A stretch of 64,000 nt of DNA, taken from NCBI RefSeq assembly GCF_000746525.1, contig NZ_CP009048.1:2225501-2289500 (forward strand), read 5' to 3'. The position numbers and the translations under genes were made by a program. The notes beneath the pieces were generated by a model that saw only the letters and a program-made list of their open reading frames with translations, was not told where the DNA came from and made no database searches. Origin of the DNA: Pseudomonas alkylphenolica (GTDB lineage: Bacteria; Pseudomonadota; Gammaproteobacteria; Pseudomonadales; Pseudomonadaceae). Positions 44,679-54,411 of the stretch are shown one piece after another (the first letter of the stretch is position 1; every line of letters starts with the position of its first letter).

Positions 44679-46784
44679 TCAACCCTGTTTCTTGATGATC
44701 ACATCGGCAATGCTCGCCGGCGCCTCGGCGTATTTGGTGAACTCCATGGTGTAACTGGCCCGGCCCTGGGTCATGGAGCGCATCTGTGTGGAGTAGCCGA
44801 ACATCTCCCCGAGTGGCACCTCGGCGCGAACCACCTTGCCGGATGGGCTGTCCTCACCTTCCTGGATCAATCCGCGGCGGCGGCTCAGGTCGCCGAGGAT
44901 ATCGCCCTGGTACTCTTCGGGTGTCACCACCTCGACTTTCATCACCGGCTCCAGCAGCACCGCGCCGCCTTTTTGCGCCAGTTGCTTGGTGGCCATCGAG
45001 GCGGCGACCTTGAAGGCCATCTCGTTGGAGTCGACATCGTGGTACGAACCATCGAACACCGTGGCCTTCAGGCCGATCAGCGGATAACCGGCCAGTACCC
45101 CGTTCTTCATCTGTTCTTCGATGCCTTTCTGGATCGCCGGGATGTACTCGCGAGGCACCACGCCACCGACCACTTCGTTGACGAACTCCAGGCCTTCCTT
45201 GCCTTCTTCGGCCGGTGCGAAGCGAATCCAGCAGTGGCCGTATTGGCCACGGCCACCGGACTGGCGGACGAACTTGCCTTCGATCTCGCAGGTGTTGCGG
45301 ATTTTCTCGCGATAGGCCACCTGCGGCTTGCCGATATTGGCCTCGACCCCGAATTCGCGCTTCATGCGGTCGACGATGATGTCCAGATGCAGCTCGCCCA
45401 TGCCGGAGATGATGGTTTGCGCGGTTTCTTCATCGGTACGCACGCGGAATGACGGGTCTTCCTGGGCCAGCTTGCTCAGGGCGACGCCCATTTTCTCCTG
45501 GTCGGCCTTGGTCTTGGGTTCTACCGCCACCGAGATCACCGGGTCAGGGAAGTCCATGCGTTCGAGGACGATCGGCTTGTCGATGTCGCACAGGGTGTCG
45601 CCGGTGGTGACGTCCTTCATGCCGATCAGCGCGGCGATGTCACCGGCGCACACGTCCTTGATCTCGGCGCGCTGGTTGGCGTGCATCTGCACCATGCGGC
45701 CGATGCGTTCCTTCTTGCCCTTGACCGAGTTGAGCACGGCGTTGCCGGAGCTGAGCACGCCGGAGTAGACCCGGGCGAAGGTCAGGGTGCCGACGAAGGG
45801 GTCGGTGGCGATCTTGAACGCCAGCGCCGAGAACGGTTCGTTGTCGTCGGCATGGCGTTCCAGGTGTTTATCTTCGTGATCCGGGTCGGTGCCCTTGATC
45901 GCCGGGATTTCCGAGGGGGCGGGCAGATAATCGATCACCGCGTCGAGCATCAGCGGCACGCCCTTGTTCTTGAAAGACGAGCCGCAGATGGCCGGGACAA
46001 TCTCATTGGCCAGGGTGCGTTTACGCAGGCCGGCCTTGATCTGTTCGTTACTCAGTTCCTGGCCGTTGAGGTACAGCTCTGTTAGCTCGTCACTGGCGTC
46101 GGCAGCGGCTTCGATCATGTGTGCGCGCCATTCATTGGCCAGGTCGAGCATGTCGGCCGGAATTTCTTCTTCGCGGTAGGTGGTGCCCTGGTCGTCTTCG
46201 TTCCAGTAAATCGCCTTCATTTTCACCAGGTCGATCTGGCCTTTGAAGTTTTCCTCGGCGCCAATGGACAACTGGATCGGCACCGGATGGTGGCCCAGAC
46301 GTTTGTCGATCTGCTTGACCACGCGCAGGAAGTCGGCGCCCTGGCGGTCCATCTTGTTGACGTAGGCCATGCGCGGCACGTGGTACTTGTTGGCCTGGCG
46401 CCAGACCGTCTCCGACTGCGGCTCGACGCCATCGGCGCCACTGAACACCACCACTGCACCGTCGAGCACGCGCAACGAGCGCTCCACCTCGATGGTGAAG
46501 TCGACGTGGCCGGGGGTGTCGATGATGTTGAAGCGGTACTTGTCGGGAAATTGCTTGGTCGAACCTTGCCAGAACGCCGTGGTGGCGGCGGAGGTAATGG
46601 TGATTCCGCGTTCCTGTTCCTGGGCCATCCAGTCCATGGTCGCGGCACCGTCGTGCACTTCGCCCATTTTGTGGTTGACCCCGGTGTAGAACAGGATGCG
46701 TTCGGTGGTGGTGGTCTTGCCAGCGTCAACATGGGCAACGATGCCGATGTTGCGGTACAGCTCGATGGGGGTGGTGCGCGCCAT
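44679..46784 (-). CDS. fusB: Elongation factor G, stand-alone second copy
   Basis: 701 aa, full length. GTPase motifs G1 AHVDAGKT (residues 17-24), G3 DTPGH (89-93) and G4 NKMD (143-146); domains II-V follow through [20 protein letters not shown]. It translocates tRNA-mRNA on the ribosome or, for paralogues, assists recycling. No rpsL, rpsG or tuf gene is adjacent, so this is not the str operon copy; P. putida-group genomes carry such a second EF-G, annotated fusB or fusA2. Divergent from dsdA. Confidence 0.93.
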   Translation of the reverse strand: MARTTPIELYRNIGIVAHVDAGKTTTTERILFYTGVNHKMGEVHDGAATMDWMAQEQERGITITSAATTAFWQGSTKQFPDKYRFNIIDTPGHVDFTIEVERSLRVLDGAVVVFSGADGVEPQSETVWRQANKYHVPRMAYVNKMDRQGADFLRVVKQIDKRLGHHPVPIQLSIGAEENFKGQIDLVKMKAIYWNEDDQGTTYREEEIPADMLDLANEWRAHMIEAAADASDELTELYLNGQELSNEQIKAGLRKRTLANEIVPAICGSSFKNKGVPLMLDAVIDYLPAPSEIPAIKGTDPDHEDKHLERHADDNEPFSALAFKIATDPFVGTLTFARVYSGVLSSGNAVLNSVKGKKERIGRMVQMHANQRAEIKDVCAGDIAALIGMKDVTTGDTLCDIDKPIVLERMDFPDPVISVAVEPKTKADQEKMGVALSKLAQEDPSFRVRTDEETAQTIISGMGELHLDIIVDRMKREFGVEANIGKPQVAYREKIRNTCEIEGKFVRQSGGRGQYGHCWIRFAPAEEGKEGLEFVNEVVGGVVPREYIPAIQKGIEEQMKNGVLAGYPLIGLKATVFDGSYHDVDSNEMAFKVAASMATKQLAQKGGAVLLEPVMKVEVVTPEEYQGDILGDLSRRRGLIQEGEDSPSGKVVRAEVPLGEMFGYSTQMRSMTQGRASYTMEFTKYAEAPASIADVIIKKQG

Positions 46785-46970
46785 GATGGGTCACCTGTAC
46801 GTGATGCGTCAGACAATAAAGAGGGTATTCCCAAGGTAGCAGAAGTGAGCCGGCTTGCACGGCGCTGCATGGTTGAACCGGGATCATCCATGGCCTGAGT
46901 AACCATCGGTTGTAATGCACCCGGCGTCTGACGCTTAATCGTTCTATCCGCTTGCCGATGGAGCATGACA

Positions 46971-48323
46971 ATGCCGCTGCAACAACCTGTAAACGTCTGG
47001 TGCCAGACTCATCCGCTGATCGCCGAGCTGGTGGCGTTGCGCCCGACCAGCTGGTTCAACCCGCAGCTTGCGCCAAGCGCGCAGGCCCTGGGGGATGTGC
47101 CGCTGAGCAGGCAGGACGTGCGTGAGGCCAGTGAGCGTTTGCAGCGTTTCGCGCCGTTTATCCAGTCGGCGTTTGCGCAAACAGCGGCCAGCGCCGGCAT
47201 TATCGAGTCGCCCCTGTTGCCGTTGCCGGCGCTACAGGGCGTGCTGCGCGCCGAATATCAGTTGCCTGAAGGCGGTGCGCTGTGGCTCAAGGCTGACAAC
47301 CTGTTGCCGATTTCCGGCTCGATCAAGGCCCGCGGCGGCATCTATGAGGTGCTCAAGCACGCCGAAGACCTGGCCCTGGCGGCCGGGCTGCTGCAGCCGG
47401 GCGATGACTACGCCAGGCTCGACAGCGACGAGGCGCGGGCCTTCTTTGGCCAGTACAGCATTGCCGTGGGCTCTACCGGCAACCTCGGCCTGTCGATTGG
47501 CATCATCAGTGCGCGCCTGGGCTTCAAGGCTACGGTGCACATGTCGGCGGACGCCCGCCAGTGGAAGAAGGATCGCTTGCGCGCCCATGGCGTCGAAGTC
47601 CGCGAATACAGCGCCGATTACAGCGTTGCGGTGGAGCAGGGGCGGCGCGAGGCCGAGGCCGACCCGCTTTGCCATTTCGTCGACGATGAGAACTCGCGCA
47701 ACCTGTTCCTCGGTTATGCCGTGGCCGCCGAGCGCCTGCAGCGCCAGTTGGGTGAGCAGGGCATTACGGTGGATGCCGAGCATCCGTTGTTTGTCTACCT
47801 GCCCTGCGGTGTGGGCGGTGGTCCTGGTGGCGTGGCGTTCGGTCTGAAGCTGGTGTTCGGCGATGCGGTGCATTGCCTGTTCGCCGAGCCGACCCATTCG
47901 CCGTGCATGTTCCTCGGTGTGTATACCGGGCTGCACGATGAGGTTTCGGTGTATGACTTCGGCATCGACAACCAGACCGCAGCCGACGGCCTGGCGGTGG
48001 GCCGGCCTTCGGGCTTTGTCGGGCGGGCGATGCAACGCTTGATCGACGGTTACTACACCGTTGACGACGCCACCTTGTACCGCCAGCTGGCGCAAATGCA
48101 GGCGAGTGAAGGCCATGAGCTGGAGCCCTCGGCGCTGGCCGGTGTGTCGGGTATGGTCCGGGTGCTGCAGGAGCAACAGGGCTATCGCCAGCGCCTGGGC
48201 CTTACTGAAGAGCGCATGACACGGGCGACCCATCTGGTCTGGGGCACGGGTGGCAGCATGGTGCCGCGTGAGGAAATGGACGCCTACCTGGCCAAGGGCC
48301 GCGTCGAACTGGCCGGACAGTAA
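46971..48323 (+). CDS. dsdA: D-serine ammonia-lyase, DsdA
   Basis: 450 aa, fold-II PLP enzyme. PLP lysine in [14 protein letters not shown] (Lys119), phosphate loop [14 protein letters not shown], and the terminal [13 protein letters not shown]. Converts D-serine to pyruvate and ammonia. The ATG at 46971 has GGAG at 7 nt, better than the ATG two codons earlier (46965). dsdC follows 2 bp downstream on the same strand. Confidence 0.94.
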   Translation: MPLQQPVNVWCQTHPLIAELVALRPTSWFNPQLAPSAQALGDVPLSRQDVREASERLQRFAPFIQSAFAQTAASAGIIESPLLPLPALQGVLRAEYQLPEGGALWLKADNLLPISGSIKARGGIYEVLKHAEDLALAAGLLQPGDDYARLDSDEARAFFGQYSIAVGSTGNLGLSIGIISARLGFKATVHMSADARQWKKDRLRAHGVEVREYSADYSVAVEQGRREAEADPLCHFVDDENSRNLFLGYAVAAERLQRQLGEQGITVDAEHPLFVYLPCGVGGGPGGVAFGLKLVFGDAVHCLFAEPTHSPCMFLGVYTGLHDEVSVYDFGIDNQTAADGLAVGRPSGFVGRAMQRLIDGYYTVDDATLYRQLAQMQASEGHELEPSALAGVSGMVRVLQEQQGYRQRLGLTEERMTRATHLVWGTGGSMVPREEMDAYLAKGRVELAGQ

Positions 48324-48325
48324 CC

Positions 48326-49303
48326 ATGCTCAACCTGCCGCCGCGCCTTGGCGCCCGTCTGACCGGGGCACAGTTTGCCAACCTGCACACCTTCGCCGTG
48401 GCCGCGCGGCACTTGAGTTTTACCCTGGCGGCCGAGGAGTTGTGCCTGACCCCGAGCGCCGTCAGCCACCGCATCGCCCGGCTCGAACAGGCGCTGGAGC
48501 AGCGTCTGTTCGAGCGTCTGACCCGGCGGATACGCCTGACCGCCGAAGGCGAGCGCCTGTACCAACTTGTGCAGGGATTGCTGGAGGACCTGGAAGAAGC
48601 CCTGCAACCTGACGCGACGGCCACCGTCAGCGGTGCGTTGACCCTCTACGCCCGGCCGTCCATCACCCAGTGCTGGCTGGTGCCGCGGCTGGCGGACTTC
48701 CAGCAGCGCTATCCGCAGATCAGCCTGGATATCCGCACTGGCAACGAGGCGGTGGATTTTCGCGCCCGGCATATCGACCTGGCGTTGCTCTACGGTGATG
48801 GCGATTTTCCCGGCCTTGCCAGCGAGCTATTGATGAGCGAACAGGTAGCACCGGTGTGCAGTCGCCAGTATGCCGAGCGTCATGGCCTGATCGATGCGCC
48901 GCCGCGCTTGCAGCAGTGCACACTCTTGCATGATGCATTGGCCTGGGATCACGCGGCGTTCGATGCCGAATGGCAGCGCTGGGCGCGTCGGCATGATGCC
49001 CTGGCGTATCTGCCAAGTGGCGGTCTGACCTTCGATCGTGCTGATCTGTGTGCGCTGGCTGCGAGCAATCATGTGGGCGTCGCCATGGGCCGTCGGCACC
49101 TGGTGCAACCCTTGATCGATCAGGGGCAGTTGATCTTGCCGTTTGGCGATTTCGAAGCGGCGGCCGGGCAGGGTTATTACCTCGTGCATCCGCCGCGCGA
49201 ACCGGTGCCGGTGCGGGTACGGGTGATGATCGAGTGGTTGCGTGAGTGTGCCTCGGTGGGAGCGGCGGTGCGGCGACCCGACTTGCCCCGCGATGCGATG
49301 TGA
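48326..49303 (+). CDS. dsdC: LysR-family regulator DsdC, with REP-encoded C-terminus
   Basis: 325 aa. HTH at residues ~15-75 (QFANLHTFAVAARHLSFTLA, LTPSAVSHRIARLEQALEQR) and an effector domain ending near VRVRVMIEWLRECA. The remaining 16 codons (SVGAAVRRPDLPRDAM) are read from a variant REP unit (49256-49293) and its spacer. It sits immediately behind dsdA and probably activates it with D-serine; in E. coli the pair is divergent, here it is collinear. Confidence 0.9.
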   Translation: MLNLPPRLGARLTGAQFANLHTFAVAARHLSFTLAAEELCLTPSAVSHRIARLEQALEQRLFERLTRRIRLTAEGERLYQLVQGLLEDLEEALQPDATATVSGALTLYARPSITQCWLVPRLADFQQRYPQISLDIRTGNEAVDFRARHIDLALLYGDGDFPGLASELLMSEQVAPVCSRQYAERHGLIDAPPRLQQCTLLHDALAWDHAAFDAEWQRWARRHDALAYLPSGGLTFDRADLCALAASNHVGVAMGRRHLVQPLIDQGQLILPFGDFEAAAGQGYYLVHPPREPVPVRVRVMIEWLRECASVGAAVRRPDLPRDAM

Positions 49304-49340
49304 CTGACAGATTGTAATCGCGGGGCAAGCCCGCTCCCAC
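49256..49340. repeat. REP pair with one expanded unit, fixed-spacer type
   Basis: The left unit (49256-49293) is the 38-nt variant also seen at 8075-8112, with two base differences. The right unit (49318-49340) is standard. The spacer is 24 nt and matches that of the other fixed-spacer pairs (TGCGATGTGACTGACAGATT...). Confidence 0.92.
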
Positions 49341-49358
49341 CCGTCACCCGCCCACTTT

Positions 49359-50045
49359 TCAGAACCAGCGGTCGTTGCGCTTGCGCCCCCGGCTCAGGGC
49401 CGGAAGGATCAGGCCGGCGAGCAAGCCGGCACCGGCGATGCCTCCGCCATAGACCATATAGCGCATCAATACCTGTTTGTTCTCATCGCCCAGGCGTGCC
49501 TGGGTGCTGCGCAGTTCCGACTGGGTGTCGCTCAATTCGCTATTGAGCGCCTTGTTACGGGCTTCCAGTTCATCGATCAGGGCTTTGCGCGAGTCGAGGG
49601 TTTCCTGCATGCCCTGCACGCGGGTCTTCCAGCTGTCGTCGATGGTCTTGAGCTGCGCGCTCAACTGGCCGACCTGTTCGGTCAGCTGCGGCAGGCGTTC
49701 GGCCTGGCCGGGAACCGCCTGCAGGTCGCTGCTGGTGATCCAGACGATATCGCCGGACTCGCCACGCACCTGGCTGTAGTTGCCCTGGGTGTCGAGCAGG
49801 GTGACTTTCTGCCCGGACTTGAGGTTACCGACGATCCGGTGGCCGTTGGTTGGCCCGCTGCGCACGTAGGTGGTCAGGCTGTCGCTGACCCAGCGTTCGT
49901 TGCTGGTGGGCGCTTCTTCGGCCTGCGCAGTGGCGCTCAGGGCAATCAGGGCGCCGATCAGGCCGATGGCAAGTCTGTTGCGCGGGCGCAGGGAAGAAGT
50001 GAAAACAGGGGCATGCGCCGCAGGAACAGGACGAGAGATAGGCAT
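49359..50045 (-). CDS. TIGR04211-type SH3 membrane protein
   Basis: 228 aa from the ATG at 50045. Signal peptide/anchor (~20-42), an SH3 domain at ~45-105 (RWVSDSLTTYVRSGPTNGHR, IVGNLKSGQKVTLLDTQGNY), a long coiled coil (LPQLTEQVGQLSAQLKTIDD through ~190) and a C-terminal membrane helix (MVYGGGIAGAGLLAGLILPA) with a basic end. This plan matches the E. coli YgiM / TIGR04211 family, thought to act at the cell envelope. Function unproven. Confidence 0.9.
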   Translation of the reverse strand: MPISRPVPAAHAPVFTSSLRPRNRLAIGLIGALIALSATAQAEEAPTSNERWVSDSLTTYVRSGPTNGHRIVGNLKSGQKVTLLDTQGNYSQVRGESGDIVWITSSDLQAVPGQAERLPQLTEQVGQLSAQLKTIDDSWKTRVQGMQETLDSRKALIDELEARNKALNSELSDTQSELRSTQARLGDENKQVLMRYMVYGGGIAGAGLLAGLILPALSRGRKRNDRWF

Positions 50046-50225
50046 GATGGTCTTCGCGTGAAATAAAAAATATAGCCCGATGATTGGGCCGGTGAACACG
50101 GGCGAGCACGCAAGCCGCCAGCTGAAAGACCACGTTTCTGCAGGCAGGTTCACTGAAGGGGGTAGGAAAATGGTAGCAAATGTTGCGGGCACAGGCTGTG
50201 CCCGCAACTCAGGGAAGGGCAGGGA

Positions 50226-51599
50226 TCAGGTCACGACGCGGTAGCAGGGCACGTACTCGGCACCGCCCGGCAGCTTCATCCGGTGCTGGTCGACGAAGGC
50301 TTGCAGCAGGTGGCCAAGGGGCTCCAGCACGGCGCTCTCACCCTTGATTTCGTAAGGGCCTTGCTCTTCGATCAGGCGGATACCCTTGTCCTTGACGTTC
50401 CCGGCAACAATCCCGGAGAACGCCCGGCGCAGGTTGGCGGCCAGTTCGTGAGGTGGCAGGTCGCGGCTGAGCTTGAGGCCGGCCATGTTCTCATGGGTCG
50501 GGTCGAAGGGGCGCTGGAAGCTTTCTTCGATCTTCAGCAGCCAGTTGAAATGGAACGCATCGTTGCGCTCGCGGCGGAACTGCTTGACCTCCTTGAGGCC
50601 CTCGACCATCTGTCGGGCCACTTCGGCCGGGTTGTCGATGATGATCTGGTAGTAGTTGCCGGCCTCGTCGCCGAGGGTGGCCTGGACGAAGGCGTGCAGC
50701 TGCTGCAGGTACGGCTCGGCGCTTTTCGGCCCGGTGAGGATGACCGGGAACGGCAGGTCGCGGTTGTCCGGGTGCATGAGGATGCCGAGCAGGTAGAGGA
50801 ACTCTTCGGCAGTCCCGGCGCCACCGGGGAAGATGATGATGCCGTGGCCGACGCGCACGAAGGCTTCAAGACGCTTTTCGATGTCCGGCAGGATCACCAG
50901 CTCGTTGACGATCGGGTTGGGCGCTTCGGCGGCGATGATGCCCGGCTCGGTCAGGCCCAGGTAGCGGCTGCTGCTCATGCGCTGCTTGGCATGGGCAATG
51001 GTTGCGCCCTTCATCGGGCCTTTCATCACGCCGGGGCCGCAGCCGGTGCAGACATCCAGCTTGCGCAGGCCGAGCTCGTGGCCGACCTTCTTGGTGTACT
51101 GGTATTCCTCAGTGCTGATCGAGTGACCGCCCCAGCACACCACCATTTTCGGCTCCACGCCCGGACGCAGGGTGCGGGCGTTGCGCAGCAGGTGGAAGAC
51201 GTAGTCGGTGATGCCCTGGGAGCTTTCCAGGTCGATGCGCTGGCTGGCCAGCTCGCTTTCGGTGTAGACGATGTCGCGCAGGGCGCTGAAGAGCATCTCG
51301 CGGGTGCTGGCGATCATCTCGCCATCGACAAAGGCATCGGCCGGGGCATTGAGCAGCTCCAGGCGCACGCCGCGATCCTGCTGGTGAATGCGCACCTCGA
51401 AGTCCTTGTAGGCTTCGAGGATGGTCTTGGCGTTATCGACGTGCGCGCCGGTGTTGAGGATTGCCAGCGCGCACTGGCGGAACAGGGTGTACAGGCTGCC
51501 GGAACCGGCTTCACTCAGTTGCTGTACTTCTCGTTGAGACAGTGTTTCCAGGCTGCCTTTTGGGCTGACAGATGCATTGATAACTTCACGTTGGGGCAT
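50226..51599 (-). CDS. ppnN: Nucleotide 5'-monophosphate nucleosidase, PpnN (LOG family)
   Basis: 457 aa. The nucleosidase core carries CTGCGPGVMKGPMKGATIAH and the LOG signature PGGAGTAEEF (residues 258-267); the N- and C-terminal extensions match the YgdH/PpnN group that hydrolyses purine monophosphates and binds (p)ppGpp. AGGAA precedes the ATG at 51599 by 7 nt. Confidence 0.93.
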   Translation of the reverse strand: MPQREVINASVSPKGSLETLSQREVQQLSEAGSGSLYTLFRQCALAILNTGAHVDNAKTILEAYKDFEVRIHQQDRGVRLELLNAPADAFVDGEMIASTREMLFSALRDIVYTESELASQRIDLESSQGITDYVFHLLRNARTLRPGVEPKMVVCWGGHSISTEEYQYTKKVGHELGLRKLDVCTGCGPGVMKGPMKGATIAHAKQRMSSSRYLGLTEPGIIAAEAPNPIVNELVILPDIEKRLEAFVRVGHGIIIFPGGAGTAEEFLYLLGILMHPDNRDLPFPVILTGPKSAEPYLQQLHAFVQATLGDEAGNYYQIIIDNPAEVARQMVEGLKEVKQFRRERNDAFHFNWLLKIEESFQRPFDPTHENMAGLKLSRDLPPHELAANLRRAFSGIVAGNVKDKGIRLIEEQGPYEIKGESAVLEPLGHLLQAFVDQHRMKLPGGAEYVPCYRVVT

Positions 51600-51684
51600 T
51601 CTGGGTTTCCTGTGAGCGGGTAAACGTCCATCTTCTGAATACCACCATACCGACAAATTGTCGCAGCAACGAGTGTCTTGTCAG

Positions 51685-52806
51685 TCAGGAGCGCTCTGCG
51701 GCGCGCGGATCGGCTTTCCAGCCGACGGCGTGCAGGGCCTCAAGCAGTTGTTCGGGTTTCAGCGCCAGCGCTTGCTGGCCATTGGCTTGCAGGTCGGTAG
51801 CGGCCAGCATCGCGTTGAGAATGGCCTCTTCGACAGCGTCGGCAGCGGCGCTGAACAGGGCCGAGATATGGTCGTTGTTGACCATCTGCACCGTGGTGGT
51901 CGGTACGCCCGGACGGCCGACATTGGTCACCGGCAGATCGCTGTTGCCCACCGAGAAGGCCACGAAGATGTCGCCGCTGGTGTCCTCGGTACCGCCACCG
52001 ACCCGCGCCAGGCCGACACTGGCACGCTGGGCCAGACGGGTGCACTGGTGGGGCAGCAGCGGGGCATCGGTAGCCAGGGTCACGACAATCGAGCCCATAC
52101 CGGCCTCACCGATGTTTTCGCTGCCACGAAACGGCGAGGGCAGCTCGCCCAGCACCTGGCCGACCGGATAACCGCCGACCCGCAGGGCTTCACGTACACC
52201 ATAGTTGGCCTGCACCAGGGCACCGACGGTCCAGCCACCGGCCTCAGCGCTCAGTACCCGCGACGAGGTGCCGATGCCGCCCTTGAACTCGTGGCAGATC
52301 ATCCCGGTGCCGCCGCCCACGCAGCCTTCGGCCACCGCTCCGCTGCGGGCATCGGCCAGCGCGGCATGGACGTGTTCGGCAGTGACATGCTGGCCCCAGA
52401 TGTCATTGAGCACGCCGTCGTAGGTTTCCAGCACCGTCGGCATGCACCAGTAGGTGCGTTGCTTGCCCAGTTCACGCTCGGCCGCCACCAGTGCATCGCG
52501 GACCACGCCGACACTGTGGGTGTTGGTGTAGGCGATCGGGGTGGTCAGCAGACCGGCCTCGCGAATCCACTCAAGGCCGCTGGCATCGCCGTTGCCGTTG
52601 AGCACATGCACGCCGGCGAAGCACGGTTGCAGGTGCGCCGGTTGTGGCCGCGGCTCGATCACGGTGACGCCGGTGTGTACCGATTGTTCGCCGTTTTCGC
52701 GGTGGATCGTGTGATGGCCGACGCGCACGCCAGGGACATCGGTGATGGCGTTGAAGACGCCGGGTTTGCCCATGCCGATACGAATGCCCAGGTCACGAAT
52801 ACGCAT
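51685..52806 (-). CDS. P1-family peptidase (DmpA/BapA-like, N-terminal-nucleophile)
   Basis: 373 aa. The self-cleavage site and nucleophile are seen in EAGMGSIVVTLATDAPLL (Gly238-Ser239), and FKGGIGTSSRVLSAEAGG and GLARVGGGTEDTSGD are further family blocks. DmpA-type enzymes cut themselves into two chains and act as D- or beta-aminopeptidases or amidases. No signal peptide, so cytoplasmic. The ATG at 52806 (MRIRDLGIRIG) matches the family start. Divergent from a LuxR-type gene. Confidence 0.9.
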   Translation of the reverse strand: MRIRDLGIRIGMGKPGVFNAITDVPGVRVGHHTIHRENGEQSVHTGVTVIEPRPQPAHLQPCFAGVHVLNGNGDASGLEWIREAGLLTTPIAYTNTHSVGVVRDALVAAERELGKQRTYWCMPTVLETYDGVLNDIWGQHVTAEHVHAALADARSGAVAEGCVGGGTGMICHEFKGGIGTSSRVLSAEAGGWTVGALVQANYGVREALRVGGYPVGQVLGELPSPFRGSENIGEAGMGSIVVTLATDAPLLPHQCTRLAQRASVGLARVGGGTEDTSGDIFVAFSVGNSDLPVTNVGRPGVPTTTVQMVNNDHISALFSAAADAVEEAILNAMLAATDLQANGQQALALKPEQLLEALHAVGWKADPRAAERS

Positions 52807-52984
52807 TGCTTCACTGCTCCATCGGGAAGATTCGAAGGCCGCTCGCTGCGCTGTTTGCCCCGCGATCATGGCGGGCATGACAAACGGGGCGGACAACCGC
52901 AATACTGCGTGCCGGTATGCAGAGTCTAGGAACTCGGACCGCCGTTGGCGATTACCCCCAATCGTTACCCCCCAGGAGTTATCG

Positions 52985-53779
52985 GTGCAGACGCTATTCG
53001 AAGCAGCAGCCCATCATCATGGGCTGGCCAAGGTGATCGGACAGTTGGGGCGGCCGGGGTTCTGGCAACAGACCCTGATGCTGCTGAACCAGATGTTGCC
53101 GTTCGACAACGGCCTGGTGATCTTCGCCGAGAACGACTGCGCGCCGGTGGTGCTGGCCGAGTTCGACCGCGGTTTCAGCGATGCACCGTCGCCTATGCCG
53201 CTGTACCTCAGTGGCCTGTACCTGCTCGACCCGTTCAACCAGGCCATGCAGGACGGCCTGGCTGACGGCGTCTACCGCATGGAAGAGGTGGCGCCGGACG
53301 AATTTCGCCAGAGCGACTATTTCCAGAACTATTTTCGCTCGGCCATCGGCGAGGACGAGCTACAGTTGATTCTTAACCTGGCGCCAGGGCAGCGGTTGGC
53401 GATTTCCCTTGGCGCCAGCCAGCGTTTTGAAACCGCACACCTGGGCCAGATGACCCTGTATGCGCCCTGGCTGCTGGCGCTGTTGCGCCAGCACTGGCAA
53501 CTGCAGAACCCGACCCAGGAGCATGACCCTCAGGTGACCCCGGTGGAGCGCGCGCTGGAGCATTTCGGCAGCGATACCCTGTCGGCCCGCGAGCTGGAAA
53601 TCGCCCGTCTGGTGCTGCGTGGCAACTCCAGCAAAGCGATTGCCAAGCGTCTGACCATTTCCCAGGAAACGGTGAAAGTGCACCGCCGCAATCTGTACGC
53701 CAAGCTGGGTGTTTCATCCCAATCGGAACTGTTCAGCCTGTTTCTGCAACGGCTGACGCAACCGCAACCACAGGAGTGA
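52985..53779 (+). CDS. LuxR-type transcriptional regulator
   Basis: 264 aa with a GTG start at 52985 (AGGAG at 6 nt); the frame continues upstream without similarity. The C-terminal HTH is clear (LSARELEIARLVLRGNSSKA, LTISQETVKVHRRNLYAKLG). The N-terminal ~190 residues are a sensor domain I do not recognise (not the autoinducer-binding pattern). It probably forms an operon with the glutathione transferase 3 bp downstream and may control the divergent peptidase gene. Confidence 0.88.
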   Translation: MQTLFEAAAHHHGLAKVIGQLGRPGFWQQTLMLLNQMLPFDNGLVIFAENDCAPVVLAEFDRGFSDAPSPMPLYLSGLYLLDPFNQAMQDGLADGVYRMEEVAPDEFRQSDYFQNYFRSAIGEDELQLILNLAPGQRLAISLGASQRFETAHLGQMTLYAPWLLALLRQHWQLQNPTQEHDPQVTPVERALEHFGSDTLSARELEIARLVLRGNSSKAIAKRLTISQETVKVHRRNLYAKLGVSSQSELFSLFLQRLTQPQPQE

Positions 53780-53782
53780 ATG

Positions 53783-54406
53783 ATGCTGCGAATACTCGGT
53801 AAGGCTTCATCGATCAACGTGCGCAAAGTGTTGTGGACCTGTGCCGAACTGGGGCTGGCATTCGAACGCGAAGACTGGGGCTCGGGCTTTCAGTCGACCC
53901 TCAGCGAGGACTTTCTGGCGCTCAACCCCAACGCCATGGTGCCGGTGATCGAAGACGGCGATTTCGTCTTGTGGGAGTCCAACAGCATCCTGCGCTACCT
54001 GGTCAACCAGTATGGCGGCGAGCAGCTGTATCCGACGGCGCCGCGATTGCGTGCGCGGGTCGACCAGTGGATGGACTGGCAGGCGACCGACCTCAACGGG
54101 GCCTGGAGCTATGCCTTCATGTCGCTGGTGCGCAAGTCACCTGCGCACCAGGATCCCGAGGCCTTGGCAGCGGCGTGTCGTAACTGGGCGCGCAACATGA
54201 CCATCCTTGAGCAACAGTTGCAGCGTACCGGCGCCTACGTCAGTGGCGAGGCGTTTTCCCTGGCCGACATTCCCATCGGCCTGTCGGTCAACCGCTGGTT
54301 CCAGACCCCGCTGGAGCGTCCTGCGCTGCCAGCGGTGCAGGCCTATTACGATCGCTTGAACGAGCGCGAGGGCTATCGCCGGTATGGGCGTAACGGCACG
54401 CCTTGA
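53783..54406 (+). CDS. Glutathione S-transferase family protein
   Basis: 207 aa (208 if the preceding ATG at 53780 is used). N-terminal thioredoxin-like domain ([55 protein letters not shown] with the glutathione-site Glu-Ser) and C-terminal helical domain. Follows the LuxR-type gene immediately. Substrate unknown. Confidence 0.92.
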   Translation: MLRILGKASSINVRKVLWTCAELGLAFEREDWGSGFQSTLSEDFLALNPNAMVPVIEDGDFVLWESNSILRYLVNQYGGEQLYPTAPRLRARVDQWMDWQATDLNGAWSYAFMSLVRKSPAHQDPEALAAACRNWARNMTILEQQLQRTGAYVSGEAFSLADIPIGLSVNRWFQTPLERPALPAVQAYYDRLNEREGYRRYGRNGTP

Positions 54407-54411
54407 GCTTG

